NCBI RefSeq assembly: GCF_900103885.1
Contig: NZ_FNIM01000006.1
Span: forward strand, 84,861 to 148,860
DNA from: Actinomyces ruminicola
GTDB lineage: Bacteria > Actinomycetota > Actinomycetes > Actinomycetales > Actinomycetaceae
Direction: 5' to 3'
Length of the DNA: 64,000 nucleotides
The notes under the pieces were generated by a model. That model was not told the origin of the DNA, searched no databases, and saw nothing but the letters and a program-made list of their open reading frames with translations. Position 1 is the stretch's first letter; each line of letters starts with the position of its first letter. A program made the position numbers and the translations under genes. Positions 56,874-64,000 of the stretch are shown here, in pieces.

Positions 56874-57881
56874 ATGGTCGCATATCGTCATCTCGGCAGC
56901 TCCGGACTCAAGATCACCGAAATCACCTACGGCAACTGGCTCACCCACGGCTCCCAGGTGGAGGCGGACACCGCCGTCGACTGCGTGCACACCGCGCTCG
57001 ACCTGGGCATCACCAGCTTCGACACCGCCGACGTGTACGCCAATACCGTCGCCGAGGAGGTGCTGGGGCAGGCGCTGAAGGGGCAGCGCCGCGAGTCCCT
57101 GGAGATCTTCACCAAGGTTTACTGGCCCATCGGCCCCAAGGGGCCCAACGACGTGGGCCTGTCCCGCAAGCACATCATGGAGGGCATCGACGGCTCCCTG
57201 CGCCGCCTGGGCATGGACTACGTCGACCTGTACCAGGCGCACCGCTACGACTACGCCACGCCGCTGGAGGAGACCATGCAGGCCTTCGCCGACGTCGTGC
57301 GCGCCGGCAAGGCCCTGTACATCGGCGTCTCGGAGTGGACGGCCGAGCAGATCCGCGCCGGTCAGGAGCTCGCTACGCAGATGGGCTTCCGCCTGGTGTC
57401 CAACCAGCCGCAGTACTCCGCCCTATGGCGCATTATCGAGGACAAGGTGGTGCCCACCTCCACCGAGCTCGGTATGGGCCAGATCGTCTGGTCTCCGATG
57501 GCCGAGGGCGTACTGTCCGGCAAGTACCTGCCCGGGCAGCAGCCGCCGGCGGGATCCCGCGCCACGGACGAGAAGGGCGGCAGGGAGATGATCAGCCGCT
57601 GGATGCGTGACGACGTGCTCACCGCCGTCCAGAGGCTCAAGCCCATCGCCGACGACGCCGGGCTCACCATGCCGCAGCTGGCCATCGCCTGGGTACTCCA
57701 GCACGACTTCATCTCCGCCGCACTGGTGGGCGCCTCGCGTCCCGAGCAGCTGGTGGAGAACGTCAAGGCCTCCGGCGTCCAGCTGGGCGAGGACGTGATG
57801 ACCGCCATCGATCAGGCGCTCGGCGACGTCGTCGAGCGCGACCCGGCGCTGACCGTCTCCCCCGAGCAGCGCCCGGCCTGA
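56874..57881 (+). CDS. Aldo/keto reductase
   Basis: This 335-residue NADPH-dependent oxidoreductase belongs to the group related to potassium channel beta subunits. The catalytic tetrad is visible as Asp and Tyr in SFDTADVYANT, a Lys in IFTKVYWPIGP and His in YQAHRYDYATP. The nucleotide-binding region includes IVWSPMAEGVLSGKY and LVGASRPEQL. ATG 56874 follows a clear leaderless promoter; the GTG at 56868 overlaps its edge. Substrate unknown. A potassium channel gene is at 39126 but not adjacent. Confidence 0.92.
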   Translation: MVAYRHLGSSGLKITEITYGNWLTHGSQVEADTAVDCVHTALDLGITSFDTADVYANTVAEEVLGQALKGQRRESLEIFTKVYWPIGPKGPNDVGLSRKHIMEGIDGSLRRLGMDYVDLYQAHRYDYATPLEETMQAFADVVRAGKALYIGVSEWTAEQIRAGQELATQMGFRLVSNQPQYSALWRIIEDKVVPTSTELGMGQIVWSPMAEGVLSGKYLPGQQPPAGSRATDEKGGREMISRWMRDDVLTAVQRLKPIADDAGLTMPQLAIAWVLQHDFISAALVGASRPEQLVENVKASGVQLGEDVMTAIDQALGDVVERDPALTVSPEQRPA

Positions 57882-57905
57882 GGCGTACTCCTCAGAAGCG
57901 GATAA

Positions 57906-57995
57906 TCGAGGTCGGTAGAAGCGGCGAGCCGCTTCTACCGACCTCGATGGTCGTTTCTACCGATTTCGGCACGTAACTTCTGCCGATCTCGGTGA
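57906..57995. repeat. Dispersed repeat copy D plus 20-bp-arm hairpin
   Basis: A perfect inverted repeat (arms 57906-57925 and 57928-57947, loop GA) is built from the related half-motif GAGGTCGGTAGAAG. It is followed at 57954-57995 by a full paired element on the minus strand with GTTACGTGCC between the two motifs. The pair lies between convergent aldo/keto reductase and pyrD genes. Confidence 0.85.
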
Positions 57996-58015
57996 GTTGG
58001 CTGTGCCGGGTGGGG

Positions 58016-59065
58016 TCAGCGGGGGTGGCGCGGCACCGTGGCCAGGGCGCGGTTGATGCGACCGGGCCAGGCCGGGCCGTTGTATATGAAGGCGGTGTAT
58101 GCCTGCAGCAGATCGGCGCCGGCGTCGAGCATGAGTTCGGCGTCCATGACGGAGGAGATGCCGCCGACGCCGATGATGGTCGGCTTGTCCCCCAGGCGCG
58201 TCCGCAGGCGGCGCACGACCTGCAGCGAACGCGGCAGCAGGGGTGCGCCGGACAGGCCGCCCTCCCCCAGATCGTGGTCAATGGTGGTGTTGGTGGCCAC
58301 CACCCCGTCCAGCTTCATGTCCAGGACCAGGTCGGCAACGGCGTCGACGTCCTCGTCGGCCAGGTCCGGGGCGATCTTGACCAGCAGCGGGACGTGCCGG
58401 TGTGCGGCGGCGTCAGCGGCCTCGCGCACGGCGGCGAGGATCGGCCGCAGCGCCTCGACCTCTTGCAGGGTGCGCAGGCCGGGGGTGTTGGGGCTGGACA
58501 CATTGACCACCAGGTAGTCGACCCAGCGGGCGACCCGCGAGGCCGAGTAGGCGTAGTCCTGTGCGGCCTGCTCCAGGGGCGTGGTCTTGGTCTTGCCGAT
58601 GTTGGCGCCGACGACGATCGAGCGGCCCCGCACGGTGGAGCGCAGTCGGCGCAGCCGCTCGGCGGCCTCGTCTGCGCCGGAGTTGTTGAAGCCCATGCGG
58701 TTGCGGATCGCCCGAATGGTCGGGTAGCGCCACATGCGGGGCTTGTCGTTGCCCGGCTGGGGACGCGCCGTGAAGGTGCCCACCTCTACGAAGCCGAAGC
58801 CGAGCATGTCCATGCCCTCCACGGCCTGCCCCTCCTTGTCCATGCCCGCGGCCAGGCCCAGAATGCCGGGGACGGGGCGGACGAACGGCCCGCCCTGGTT
58901 GGCGGACGGCACGGGGAAGGCGGGACGGCGCCCGAAGGCCTGCCGCACGAAGTCGCGCACGAGCGGCACCTTGCTGGTGGCCTCGATCGCGTCCACGCAC
59001 ACGTCGTGGATGGTCTCGGGGTCGATCCGGGTGAAGACGGTCTTGTACAGCAGGTCGTACAGCAC
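58016..59065 (-). CDS. pyrD: Dihydroorotate dehydrogenase, quinone-dependent (class 2)
   Basis: This 349-residue flavoprotein oxidises dihydroorotate to orotate in pyrimidine synthesis at the membrane. The N-terminal helical segment LYDLLYKTVFTRIDPE is the class 2 membrane-association region. The catalytic base is Ser in VVNVSSPNTPGLR, the class 2 feature. FMN contacts include GFGFVEVGTFTARPQPGND and GVGGISS. GTG 59065 is six bases after TACGCT (minus strand, 59077-59072), which sets the start. Confidence 0.95.
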   Translation of the reverse strand: MLYDLLYKTVFTRIDPETIHDVCVDAIEATSKVPLVRDFVRQAFGRRPAFPVPSANQGGPFVRPVPGILGLAAGMDKEGQAVEGMDMLGFGFVEVGTFTARPQPGNDKPRMWRYPTIRAIRNRMGFNNSGADEAAERLRRLRSTVRGRSIVVGANIGKTKTTPLEQAAQDYAYSASRVARWVDYLVVNVSSPNTPGLRTLQEVEALRPILAAVREAADAAAHRHVPLLVKIAPDLADEDVDAVADLVLDMKLDGVVATNTTIDHDLGEGGLSGAPLLPRSLQVVRRLRTRLGDKPTIIGVGGISSVMDAELMLDAGADLLQAYTAFIYNGPAWPGRINRALATVPRHPR

Positions 59066-59191
59066 GGCTCCAGCGTACTCGCAGCGGGCACCCCAGCCCA
59101 CAGATGAGACACGGGTCAATGGCCCCGTCCGCTAGCCTTGACCCGCTAAGGACCAACCGTGCAGCGATGCCCCGGCGACGAGGTGGGTTAA

Positions 59192-60097
59192 GTGTCATTC
59201 AACCGCAATATCAAGCTCGACCCCAACCGGGTGCAGACACGCTCCGGCGGGCGCCGCGGCGCCGCCATCGGTGGCGGCTCCGTGCTGGCCGTCCTGGCCG
59301 TGTTCCTGCTGTCCCAGGTCACCGGGGTGGACCTGAGCGGCCTGCTGAGCAGTCAGGAGTCGGCCTCGGGCGCCTCCACCTCCTCCACCATCGACACCTC
59401 CATATGCACCAGCGGGGAGGCCGCCAACCAGTACACCCAGTGCCGCATGATCGCCACCGCGGAGTCCCTGGACGCGGTGTGGGGCGAGCAGCTGCCCGCC
59501 CAGGGCGGCACCGCCTATGCCGAGCCGGGATTCATCCTGTGGGACGGGCAGTCGGTCTCGACGGCCTGCGGTTCGGCCACCAGCGCCGTTGGCCCGTTCT
59601 ACTGCCCGGGCGACTCCAACGTCTATCTGGACATGAGCTTCTTCTCCGACATGGAGTCCACGCTGGGCGCCAAGGACACCCCGCTGGCGGAGGAGTACAT
59701 CGTGGCCCACGAGTTCGGCCACCACATCCAGAACCTCTTGGGCGTCATGGGCTCGACGGACCGCTCCCGCAGCGGCGCCGACTCCGACTCGGTGCGCACC
59801 GAGCTGCAGGCCGACTGCTACGCGGGCGTGTGGGTGCACTACGCGGCCACCACCGTCGACCCCGACACCGGCACCGCCTTCCTGGTCGAGCCCACTCAGG
59901 CAGAGATCGCCACCGCGATCAGCGCCGCCGAGTCGGTGGGGGACGACCACATTCAGCAGCGCTCCAGCGGCACCGTCAACTCCGACACCTGGACGCACGG
60001 CTCCTCCGAGCAGCGGGTGCGCTGGTTCACCACCGGCATGAACTCCGGCTCCCTGGAGCAGTGCGACACCTTCGCCGTCGCCGGCTCCCAGCTCTGA
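59192..60097 (+). CDS. Neutral zinc metallopeptidase, YpfJ-like
   Basis: This 301-residue protein has one N-terminal transmembrane helix (about residues 24-45) that anchors an extracytoplasmic domain. The zinc motif HEFGHH starts at His173, with Glu174 as base and His177 as ligand; RTELQADCYAGVW downstream supplies the third ligand region. Several cysteines (CTSGEAANQYTQC, FYCPG) could form disulfides. The family is widespread and poorly characterised. GTG 59192 has a weak GAGGTGGG about 12 bases upstream. Confidence 0.9.
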   Translation: MSFNRNIKLDPNRVQTRSGGRRGAAIGGGSVLAVLAVFLLSQVTGVDLSGLLSSQESASGASTSSTIDTSICTSGEAANQYTQCRMIATAESLDAVWGEQLPAQGGTAYAEPGFILWDGQSVSTACGSATSAVGPFYCPGDSNVYLDMSFFSDMESTLGAKDTPLAEEYIVAHEFGHHIQNLLGVMGSTDRSRSGADSDSVRTELQADCYAGVWVHYAATTVDPDTGTAFLVEPTQAEIATAISAAESVGDDHIQQRSSGTVNSDTWTHGSSEQRVRWFTTGMNSGSLEQCDTFAVAGSQL

Positions 60098-60127
60098 GGC
60101 GGCCCCGCTCCGGCCGAACACTTTGAA

Positions 60128-60157
60128 GGGACCCGCTGCCATCGGGCGGCGGGTCCC
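60128..60157 (+). terminator. Hairpin after the metallopeptidase gene
   Basis: GGGACCCGC (60128-60136) pairs with GCGGGTCCC (60149-60157) across a 12-base loop, 30 bases after the stop and just before the next promoter. Confidence 0.6.
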
Positions 60158-60159
60158 GC

Positions 60160-60190
60160 TTGCGTGCGACGCGACGTCACACCCAATGCT
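60160..60190 (+). promoter_or_regulatory. MerR-type promoter of the flavodoxin gene
   Basis: TTGCGT (60160-60165) and AATGCT (60185-60190) are separated by 19 bases, the long spacer used by MerR-activated promoters. The spacer region holds the dyad GTGCGACG-CGA-CGTCACAC (60164-60182). It matches the element at 61689. Confidence 0.6.
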
Positions 60191-60238
60191 GAGTGCATCC
60201 GCCCCACGGAGGGCACCGCCAGCGACCGGGAGGAAGTC

Positions 60239-60748
60239 ATGATCACCGCGCTCATCGTCGTCGAGTCCTGCTTCGGCAATACCCGGCTCATAGCCGAGGC
60301 CGTGGCCGCCGGGCTCAAGGACGACGGGACGGACGCACGGGTCGTCGACGTCGCCCAGGCACCGACCGCCCTGCCCGCGGACATCGGCCTGCTGATCCTG
60401 GGCGCACCCACCCACAACCGCGCCCTGCCGACCGCGGCCACGCGCACTCAGGCCCATGAGCGCGCCGGAACCGCCGCACCGAGCGGCGGCATGCGCGAAT
60501 GGCTGGCACGCACCGCTATTCCTCCCGCCCTGCCCGTTGCCGTCTTCGATACGGTGACCTCCAGGACCTGGCTGAGCGGCTCGGCGGCCAAGGCGATCGC
60601 CAAGGCCCTGCGGCGCGGTCGGGGCCGGGAGGCACCGTCGATCGGCAGCTTCCTGGTGCAGGGGCAGTCGGGCCCACTCGCCGACGGCGAGGAGGCGGCC
60701 GCCCGGGCCTGGGGACGGGAGCTGGCCGGAGCGCCATGCTCCCGGTGA
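60239..60748 (+). CDS. Flavodoxin-like protein
   Basis: This 169-residue protein has a flavodoxin fold, opening ITALIVVESCFGNTRLIAEA, where SCFGNT is the FMN-phosphate loop (TxTGNT in classical members). The second FMN loop region is GAPTHNRALP and the third is in FDTVTSRTWLSGSAAKAI. It probably carries FMN; the redox partner is unknown. The ATG has GGAGGAA four bases upstream. A MerR-type promoter lies upstream and the MerR gene follows. Confidence 0.85.
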   Translation: MITALIVVESCFGNTRLIAEAVAAGLKDDGTDARVVDVAQAPTALPADIGLLILGAPTHNRALPTAATRTQAHERAGTAAPSGGMREWLARTAIPPALPVAVFDTVTSRTWLSGSAAKAIAKALRRGRGREAPSIGSFLVQGQSGPLADGEEAAARAWGRELAGAPCSR

Positions 60749-60779
60749 CGTCGGGACCGCGGCCGCCTACGGTGGTGCC

Positions 60780-60863
60780 ATGACTCCTGCCTCCGGTGCC
60801 GTCGCTCCGTCCGCCGCCCTGCGAGAGGCCGTCCTGGGCGCCGCGGACCCGGAGCTGCCCTGA
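60780..60863 (+). pseudogene. 27-codon remnant resembling the start of a MIP18/PaaD-type gene
   Basis: The frame starts with ATG six bases after TACGGT (60768-60773) and ends LREAVLGAADPELP then a stop. The DPELP motif is how MIP18/DUF59 or PaaD-type iron-sulfur assembly proteins begin their domain (about ten residues further they would read VVTLADLG). It looks like a promoter and N-terminus left by a deletion. The match is short, so this is tentative. Confidence 0.3.
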
Positions 60864-60897
60864 GGCCAGCCAGCACTATCCACGAGAGGCAGCCCGC

Positions 60898-61692
60898 ATG
60901 CGCGTCGCCGAGATCGCCCGACTCACCGGAACCACGGTCCGCACCGTGCGCTACTACCACCACCTGGGCCTGCTGCCCGTGCCCGAGGAGCGCGGTGGCT
61001 GGCGCGACTACGACCTGAGCCATGTCGCCCGCCTGTCACGCATTCGTTGGCTGGTTCAGGCGGGCGTGCCGCTGAAGTCCATCGGCGGCATCCTGGACTC
61101 CCCCGCCGTCGCTGCGGCCCCGGCCGGGGCGGCCGTGATCGAAGACCTGTCCGAAGCGCTCACCGCCGTCGTGGAACACCTGGCGGAGACGACCCGACAG
61201 CGCGACATGCTCGCCTCCCTGCTGGCGCGCGCCCGCGACGGACTGACCGTCTCCCCCATGCCTCCGCGCATGGTGGCCTTCTTCGACCGGCTGGAAGCGG
61301 CCTCCCCGGACGAGCGGACCCGGGCGGCCGTGCGCCGCGAGCGGGACCTGGTCGACGTGGCCTGCTACGGCGGACGCATGCCGCCCGAGGCGGAGTACCT
61401 CTTCCCCGGCCCGGACGACGGGGAGGACGACGGCGCCCTGGCGGCCTACGGTCAGGACACCGAGAACCTGACCGATACCCAGGTCGAGGAACGAGCCGCG
61501 CAGAATATCGCGCGCTTCGAGCGGGTGCTGGGGCCCCAGCGCTGCCGCGAGCTCGCCACACAGGTAGACATGAGCGCAATCCGCTCCCTGTTCCAGCTCA
61601 TAGCCGCCGCGGAGCCCGCCTACGCCCGGGTCGCCGAGGCCATGGAGCCCCTGCTGGCCAAGACGATCGCCCGCTGGAGCACAACGCCTTGA
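60898..61692 (+). CDS. MerR-family transcriptional regulator
   Basis: This 264-residue regulator has the N-terminal MerR winged HTH: RVAEIARLTGTTVRTVRYYH and GLLPVPEERGGWRDYD. A dimerisation helix (about residues 85-110) and a 150-residue C-terminal domain without recognised ligand-binding or metal-binding cysteines follow. The ATG has GAGAGG about eight bases upstream. Its stop codon overlaps the -35 box of the next promoter. The two similar 19-bp-spacer promoters on either side make this the likely activator of both. Confidence 0.88.
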   Translation: MRVAEIARLTGTTVRTVRYYHHLGLLPVPEERGGWRDYDLSHVARLSRIRWLVQAGVPLKSIGGILDSPAVAAAPAGAAVIEDLSEALTAVVEHLAETTRQRDMLASLLARARDGLTVSPMPPRMVAFFDRLEAASPDERTRAAVRRERDLVDVACYGGRMPPEAEYLFPGPDDGEDDGALAAYGQDTENLTDTQVEERAAQNIARFERVLGPQRCRELATQVDMSAIRSLFQLIAAAEPAYARVAEAMEPLLAKTIARWSTTP

Positions 61693-61719
61693 GTGCGACG
61701 CGACGTCGTACCCGAGTCT
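61689..61719 (+). promoter_or_regulatory. MerR-type promoter of the ABC exporter genes
   Basis: TTGAGT (61689-61694) and GAGTCT (61714-61719) have a 19-base spacer. The dyad GTGCGACG-CGA-CGTCGTAC lies at 61693-61711. The -10 box ends six bases before ATG 61726, so the mRNA is likely leaderless. Confidence 0.6.
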
Positions 61720-61725
61720 GGGTGC

Positions 61726-62665
61726 ATGACCCATGCAGAGACCGCCGCCAGCCCTGCCGCCGCCGGCACCCGTGCCCCGGACGACGCCATCGCGGTGTCC
61801 GGCCTGGTCAAGACCTTTGGACACCTGCGTGCCGTTGACGGCCTGGACCTACGTACGCCGCGGTCAGATCCACGGCTTCCTCGGCCCCAACGGCGCCGGC
61901 AAGTCCACCACCATCCGGGTGCTGCTGGGCATGTACCACCGAGATGCGGGGCGGGTGCGGGTGCTGGGCCGCGATCCGGCGCAGGAGGCGGGCCCCATCA
62001 CCCGCCGCACCGCCTACGTGCCCGGGGACGTGGCACTGTGGCCGAGTCTGACCGGGGCGCAGACGCTTGACGCCTTCGCCGCACTGCGCGGCGGTCGCGA
62101 CCGCCACCGCGAGGCGGAGCTGATCGACGCCTTCAACCTGGACCCGTCCAAGCCGGTGCGCAGCTACTCCAAGGGCAACCGGCAGAAGGTGGCCCTCATA
62201 GCCGCGCTGGCGGCGCCCAGCGAGCTGCTCGTCCTTGACGAGCCCACCAGCGGGCTCGACCCGCTCCAGGAGGAGGTCTTCCAGACCAGTGTGCGCGAGG
62301 CGGCGGCCGTGGGCCGAACGGTGCTGCTGTCCTCCCACCTGCTGGACGAGGTGGACAGCGTTTGCGATGCGGTCACGATCATCAAGGATGGTCGCACCGT
62401 GGAGACCGGTACGCTGGCCTCGCTGCGGCACCTGCGCGACTCGACCATCACCTGTCGCCTGCCCGACGACGCCGACCCGGCGCTGCCCCGGGGTACCGCC
62501 CCGCCGTCGGCGGACGTCGACGGCGTCACCCGCATGTCCGTGCCCTCAGCGGAGGTATCGGAGACGTTGAGCGCCCTCATCACGGCGGGCGCGCAAGCGC
62601 TCACGTGCACCCCGGCGTCCCTGGAGGACCTGTTCATGCGTCACTACGAGGGTGAGGCGCGATGA
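61726..62665 (+). pseudogene. ABC exporter ATP-binding protein, frameshifted
   Basis: The N-terminus (MTHAETAASPAAAGT to AVDGLDL) is in one frame and the rest, from VRRGQIHGFLGPNGAGKSTT onward, is in the next. The switch is at about 61849-61853, where one extra base or two missing bases would restore LDL-xVRRGQ. Downstream motifs are complete: Walker A GPNGAGKST, signature SYSKGNRQK, Walker B LLVLDEPTSGLD. It resembles ATPases of polyketide-antibiotic or drug exporters. It could be a real mutation or a sequencing error; the neighbouring permease is also broken. Confidence 0.8.
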
Positions 62666-62955
62666 CCCGGCCGCTCGCATGGAGGCGCGTCATATGCACC
62701 ACTCGCCTGCTCGCCCATGAGGAACGTGCCTGGCTGGTAACCCTGCCGACCGCAGTCGCTCTGCTGACCGCCCTGCTCGCCCCGGGCTACGCGACCACCT
62801 ACGCCACGGCCGAGGACCTGGCCCGTGCCGTGGCGATGAGCAGGATTTCCAAGACGCTGACGGCCCTTTACGGCGAGCTGCCCGCAGCTGCCGACGCCGT
62901 GCAGCTCGCGGTCTGGGAGCTCGGGGCGCTGACCTGCCTGCTGCTAGATGAGTAA
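62662..62955 (+). pseudogene. ABC exporter permease, truncated by an IS element
   Basis: The ATG overlaps the ATPase stop (ATGA). About 94 residues are encoded before the IS982-type element enters at 62944, after which the frame stops within the inverted repeat. The first transmembrane segment (LVTLPTAVALLTALLAPGYA) is present. The fragment resembles the N-terminus of large permeases annotated as polyketide antibiotic exporters, which have about 500 residues and 12 segments. The remainder lies beyond the window. Confidence 0.8.
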
Positions 62956-64000
62956 GTCCAAGGGGTGGTGGTCGGCGTGGGAGCAGTGGAATGGGGTGAG
63001 GGCCTCGCAGGATCGGTGGTGTTACACGCCATTTGGATCCTCGATAGGGAGGCTCGTCATGGACACCGGCCTGGAGGCCCTCACCACCGCACTGTACGTC
63101 ACCGTCGATGACCTGCTGAAGGCTCACCCCGAGCAGGCGCCCGCGCGCCCGGCTGTGGGCCTGGCCCCGGCCACCAGCGACGCGGAAATGATCACCCTGG
63201 TCGTTGTGCAGGCCCTGCTGGGCTACACCAGCGAGGCCCGCTGGATACGCCATGTCAGGTCCGACCCGACCCTGGCGGGCATGTTCCCCCACATTCCCGG
63301 ACAATCGGGCTACAACAAGCGCATCCACAAGCTCACCGCCACCATGACCTGGGTCGCCACCGCGCTGAGGAATCAGGTCAGCACCTGCGACGACACCGTA
63401 TGGCTGGCCGACTCCACACCGGTTGAGTGCGCCCGCTCCCGCGAAACCGTCAAGCGCTCCGACCTGGCCGGCTGGGCCGAGTACGGATACTGCGCCTCCC
63501 ATTCCCGCTTCTTCTGGGGCCTGCGCCTGCACCTGGTGTGCACCGTGCACGGACTGCCCGTGGGATGGGCCCTGACCGGAGCCAAGGCCGACGAGCGCGA
63601 GACCCTGTGCGCCATCCTGGAGCGCATAGACCAACCCGCCACGCAGGCCCAGGTAGTCATCGCTGACAAGAACTACTTCGGAACCGGCTTCGAGAACACC
63701 CTGACCGCCGCCGGCATCGAGCTGATCCGACCGGCACGCAAAGGCGAGACCCCGCGCCCCGGCAGACAATTCCTACGACCGTTTCGGCAGATCATCGAGT
63801 CCGTCAACCAGACCTTCAAGGGCCAACTCGACCTTGAGCGCCACGCCGGACGCACCATCGCCGGAGTGTGCTCACGCATCACCCAACGCGTCCTCGCACT
63901 CACAGCCGCCATCTGGCACAACGACCTCACAGGCGCCCCCACACAACGAACCCTGACCCCCTACGACCACTAACCACACCCCTTGGACTTACTCATCTAG
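62944..64000 (+). mobile_element. Insertion sequence, IS982 family
   Basis: Terminal inverted repeats of 24 bp run from 62944-62967 and 63977-64000 and begin CTAGATGAGTAAGTCCAAGG. The element is about 1.05 kb with one transposase gene. The CTAG at each tip could be part of the repeat or a 4-bp target duplication; the right flank is outside the window. It interrupts the exporter permease. Confidence 0.9.
63059..63973 (+). CDS. IS982-family transposase
   Basis: This 304-residue DDE transposase has an N-terminal ALYVTVDDLLKAHP and the blocks VWLADSTPVECARSRETVKR, AEYGYCASHSRFFWGLRLHL and IADKNYFGTGFE, typical of actinobacterial IS982 members. The catalytic acids are expected at ADSTP, at IADK, and at the Glu in FRQIIESVNQTFKGQ. 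ATG 63059 has AGGGAGG six bases upstream; the ATG at 62948 falls in the terminal repeat and is unlikely. It appears intact. Confidence 0.9.
   Translation: MDTGLEALTTALYVTVDDLLKAHPEQAPARPAVGLAPATSDAEMITLVVVQALLGYTSEARWIRHVRSDPTLAGMFPHIPGQSGYNKRIHKLTATMTWVATALRNQVSTCDDTVWLADSTPVECARSRETVKRSDLAGWAEYGYCASHSRFFWGLRLHLVCTVHGLPVGWALTGAKADERETLCAILERIDQPATQAQVVIADKNYFGTGFENTLTAAGIELIRPARKGETPRPGRQFLRPFRQIIESVNQTFKGQLDLERHAGRTIAGVCSRITQRVLALTAAIWHNDLTGAPTQRTLTPYDH

Noticed and set aside
62948..63058. ATG 62948 as transposase start
   Set aside because: It lies in the terminal inverted repeat, and the family N-terminus begins near 63059 with a clear ribosome site.

Overview
The window is 64 kb of high-GC, densely coded, non-mobile chromosome from an actinobacterium. 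Gene content and order suggest Actinomycetaceae, probably Actinomyces or a close relative. This is inferred from the class-2 PyrD, the glnA/glnA2/glnE set, an actinobacterial homodimeric AceE, DUF3052, DUF3145, DUF3043 and DUF4191 proteins, a PucR-acpP-KAS block and a type A RNase P RNA. No species call is possible from the sequence alone. Many genes have a TANNNT -10 box ending six or seven bases before the start codon, so leaderless mRNAs look common, as is known for this phylum.

Layout. 1-4.1 kb: end of a leucyl aminopeptidase gene, then lpdA (E3) and a single-lipoyl E2. 4.1-7.5 kb: an accessory-looking stretch with 19-bp tandem repeats, a small HTH gene plus a Clp_N/SRPBCC fusion under a nested-dyad promoter, and a degenerate kinase-like membrane protein. 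7.7-10.3 kb: lipB, lipA and a DUF4191 membrane protein. 10.4-20.3 kb: nitrogen block with glnA behind a GlnR-box-like array, a three-gene polar amino acid ABC importer, a histidine phosphatase, glnE and glnA2. 20.5-25.6 kb: a two-gene nucleotidyltransferase-type pair, panB, a histidine phosphatase, map and an anchored Ser/Asp-rich protein. 25.7-30.3 kb: rnpB, a coiled-coil zf-RING_7-family protein without its cysteines, a Nif3-like protein, tRNA-Leu, an odd 91-nt tRNA, an aminotransferase, a YdcF protein and tRNA-Val. 30.3-38.9 kb: DUF3052, aceE, aspA, a PucR/FasR-like regulator, acyl carrier protein, ketoacyl synthase and DUF3145. 39.1-44.8 kb: a potassium channel, tRNA-Asn, a hypothetical protein, def, dnaG and dgt. 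45-53.4 kb: a maltodextrin locus (inactive-looking GH13 homologue, malE-malF-malG, active GH13 enzyme, LacI regulator). 53.4-60.1 kb: glycerate kinase, M20 peptidase, DUF3043, aldo/keto reductase, pyrD and a zinc metallopeptidase. 60.2-64 kb: flavodoxin, a MerR regulator, and a decayed ABC exporter with a frameshifted ATPase and a permease cut by an IS982-type element that runs to the window end.

How it fits together. E1 (aceE), E2, E3 and both lipoate genes lie within 34 kb and could supply a complete pyruvate dehydrogenase complex. GlnE should adenylylate GlnA, which keeps the target tyrosine. The mal locus reads as binding protein, two permeases, a cytoplasmic amylase and a LacI repressor, with TTGCA half-sites over the malE promoter as likely operators. 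The most unusual signals are the HTH/Clp_N-SRPBCC locus with its repeat field, the 91-nt tRNA with two possible anticodon loops, a dispersed paired repeat around GATCGGTAGAAG, a probably non-catalytic amylase homologue next to malE, and matching MerR-type 19-bp-spacer promoters before the flavodoxin and exporter genes.
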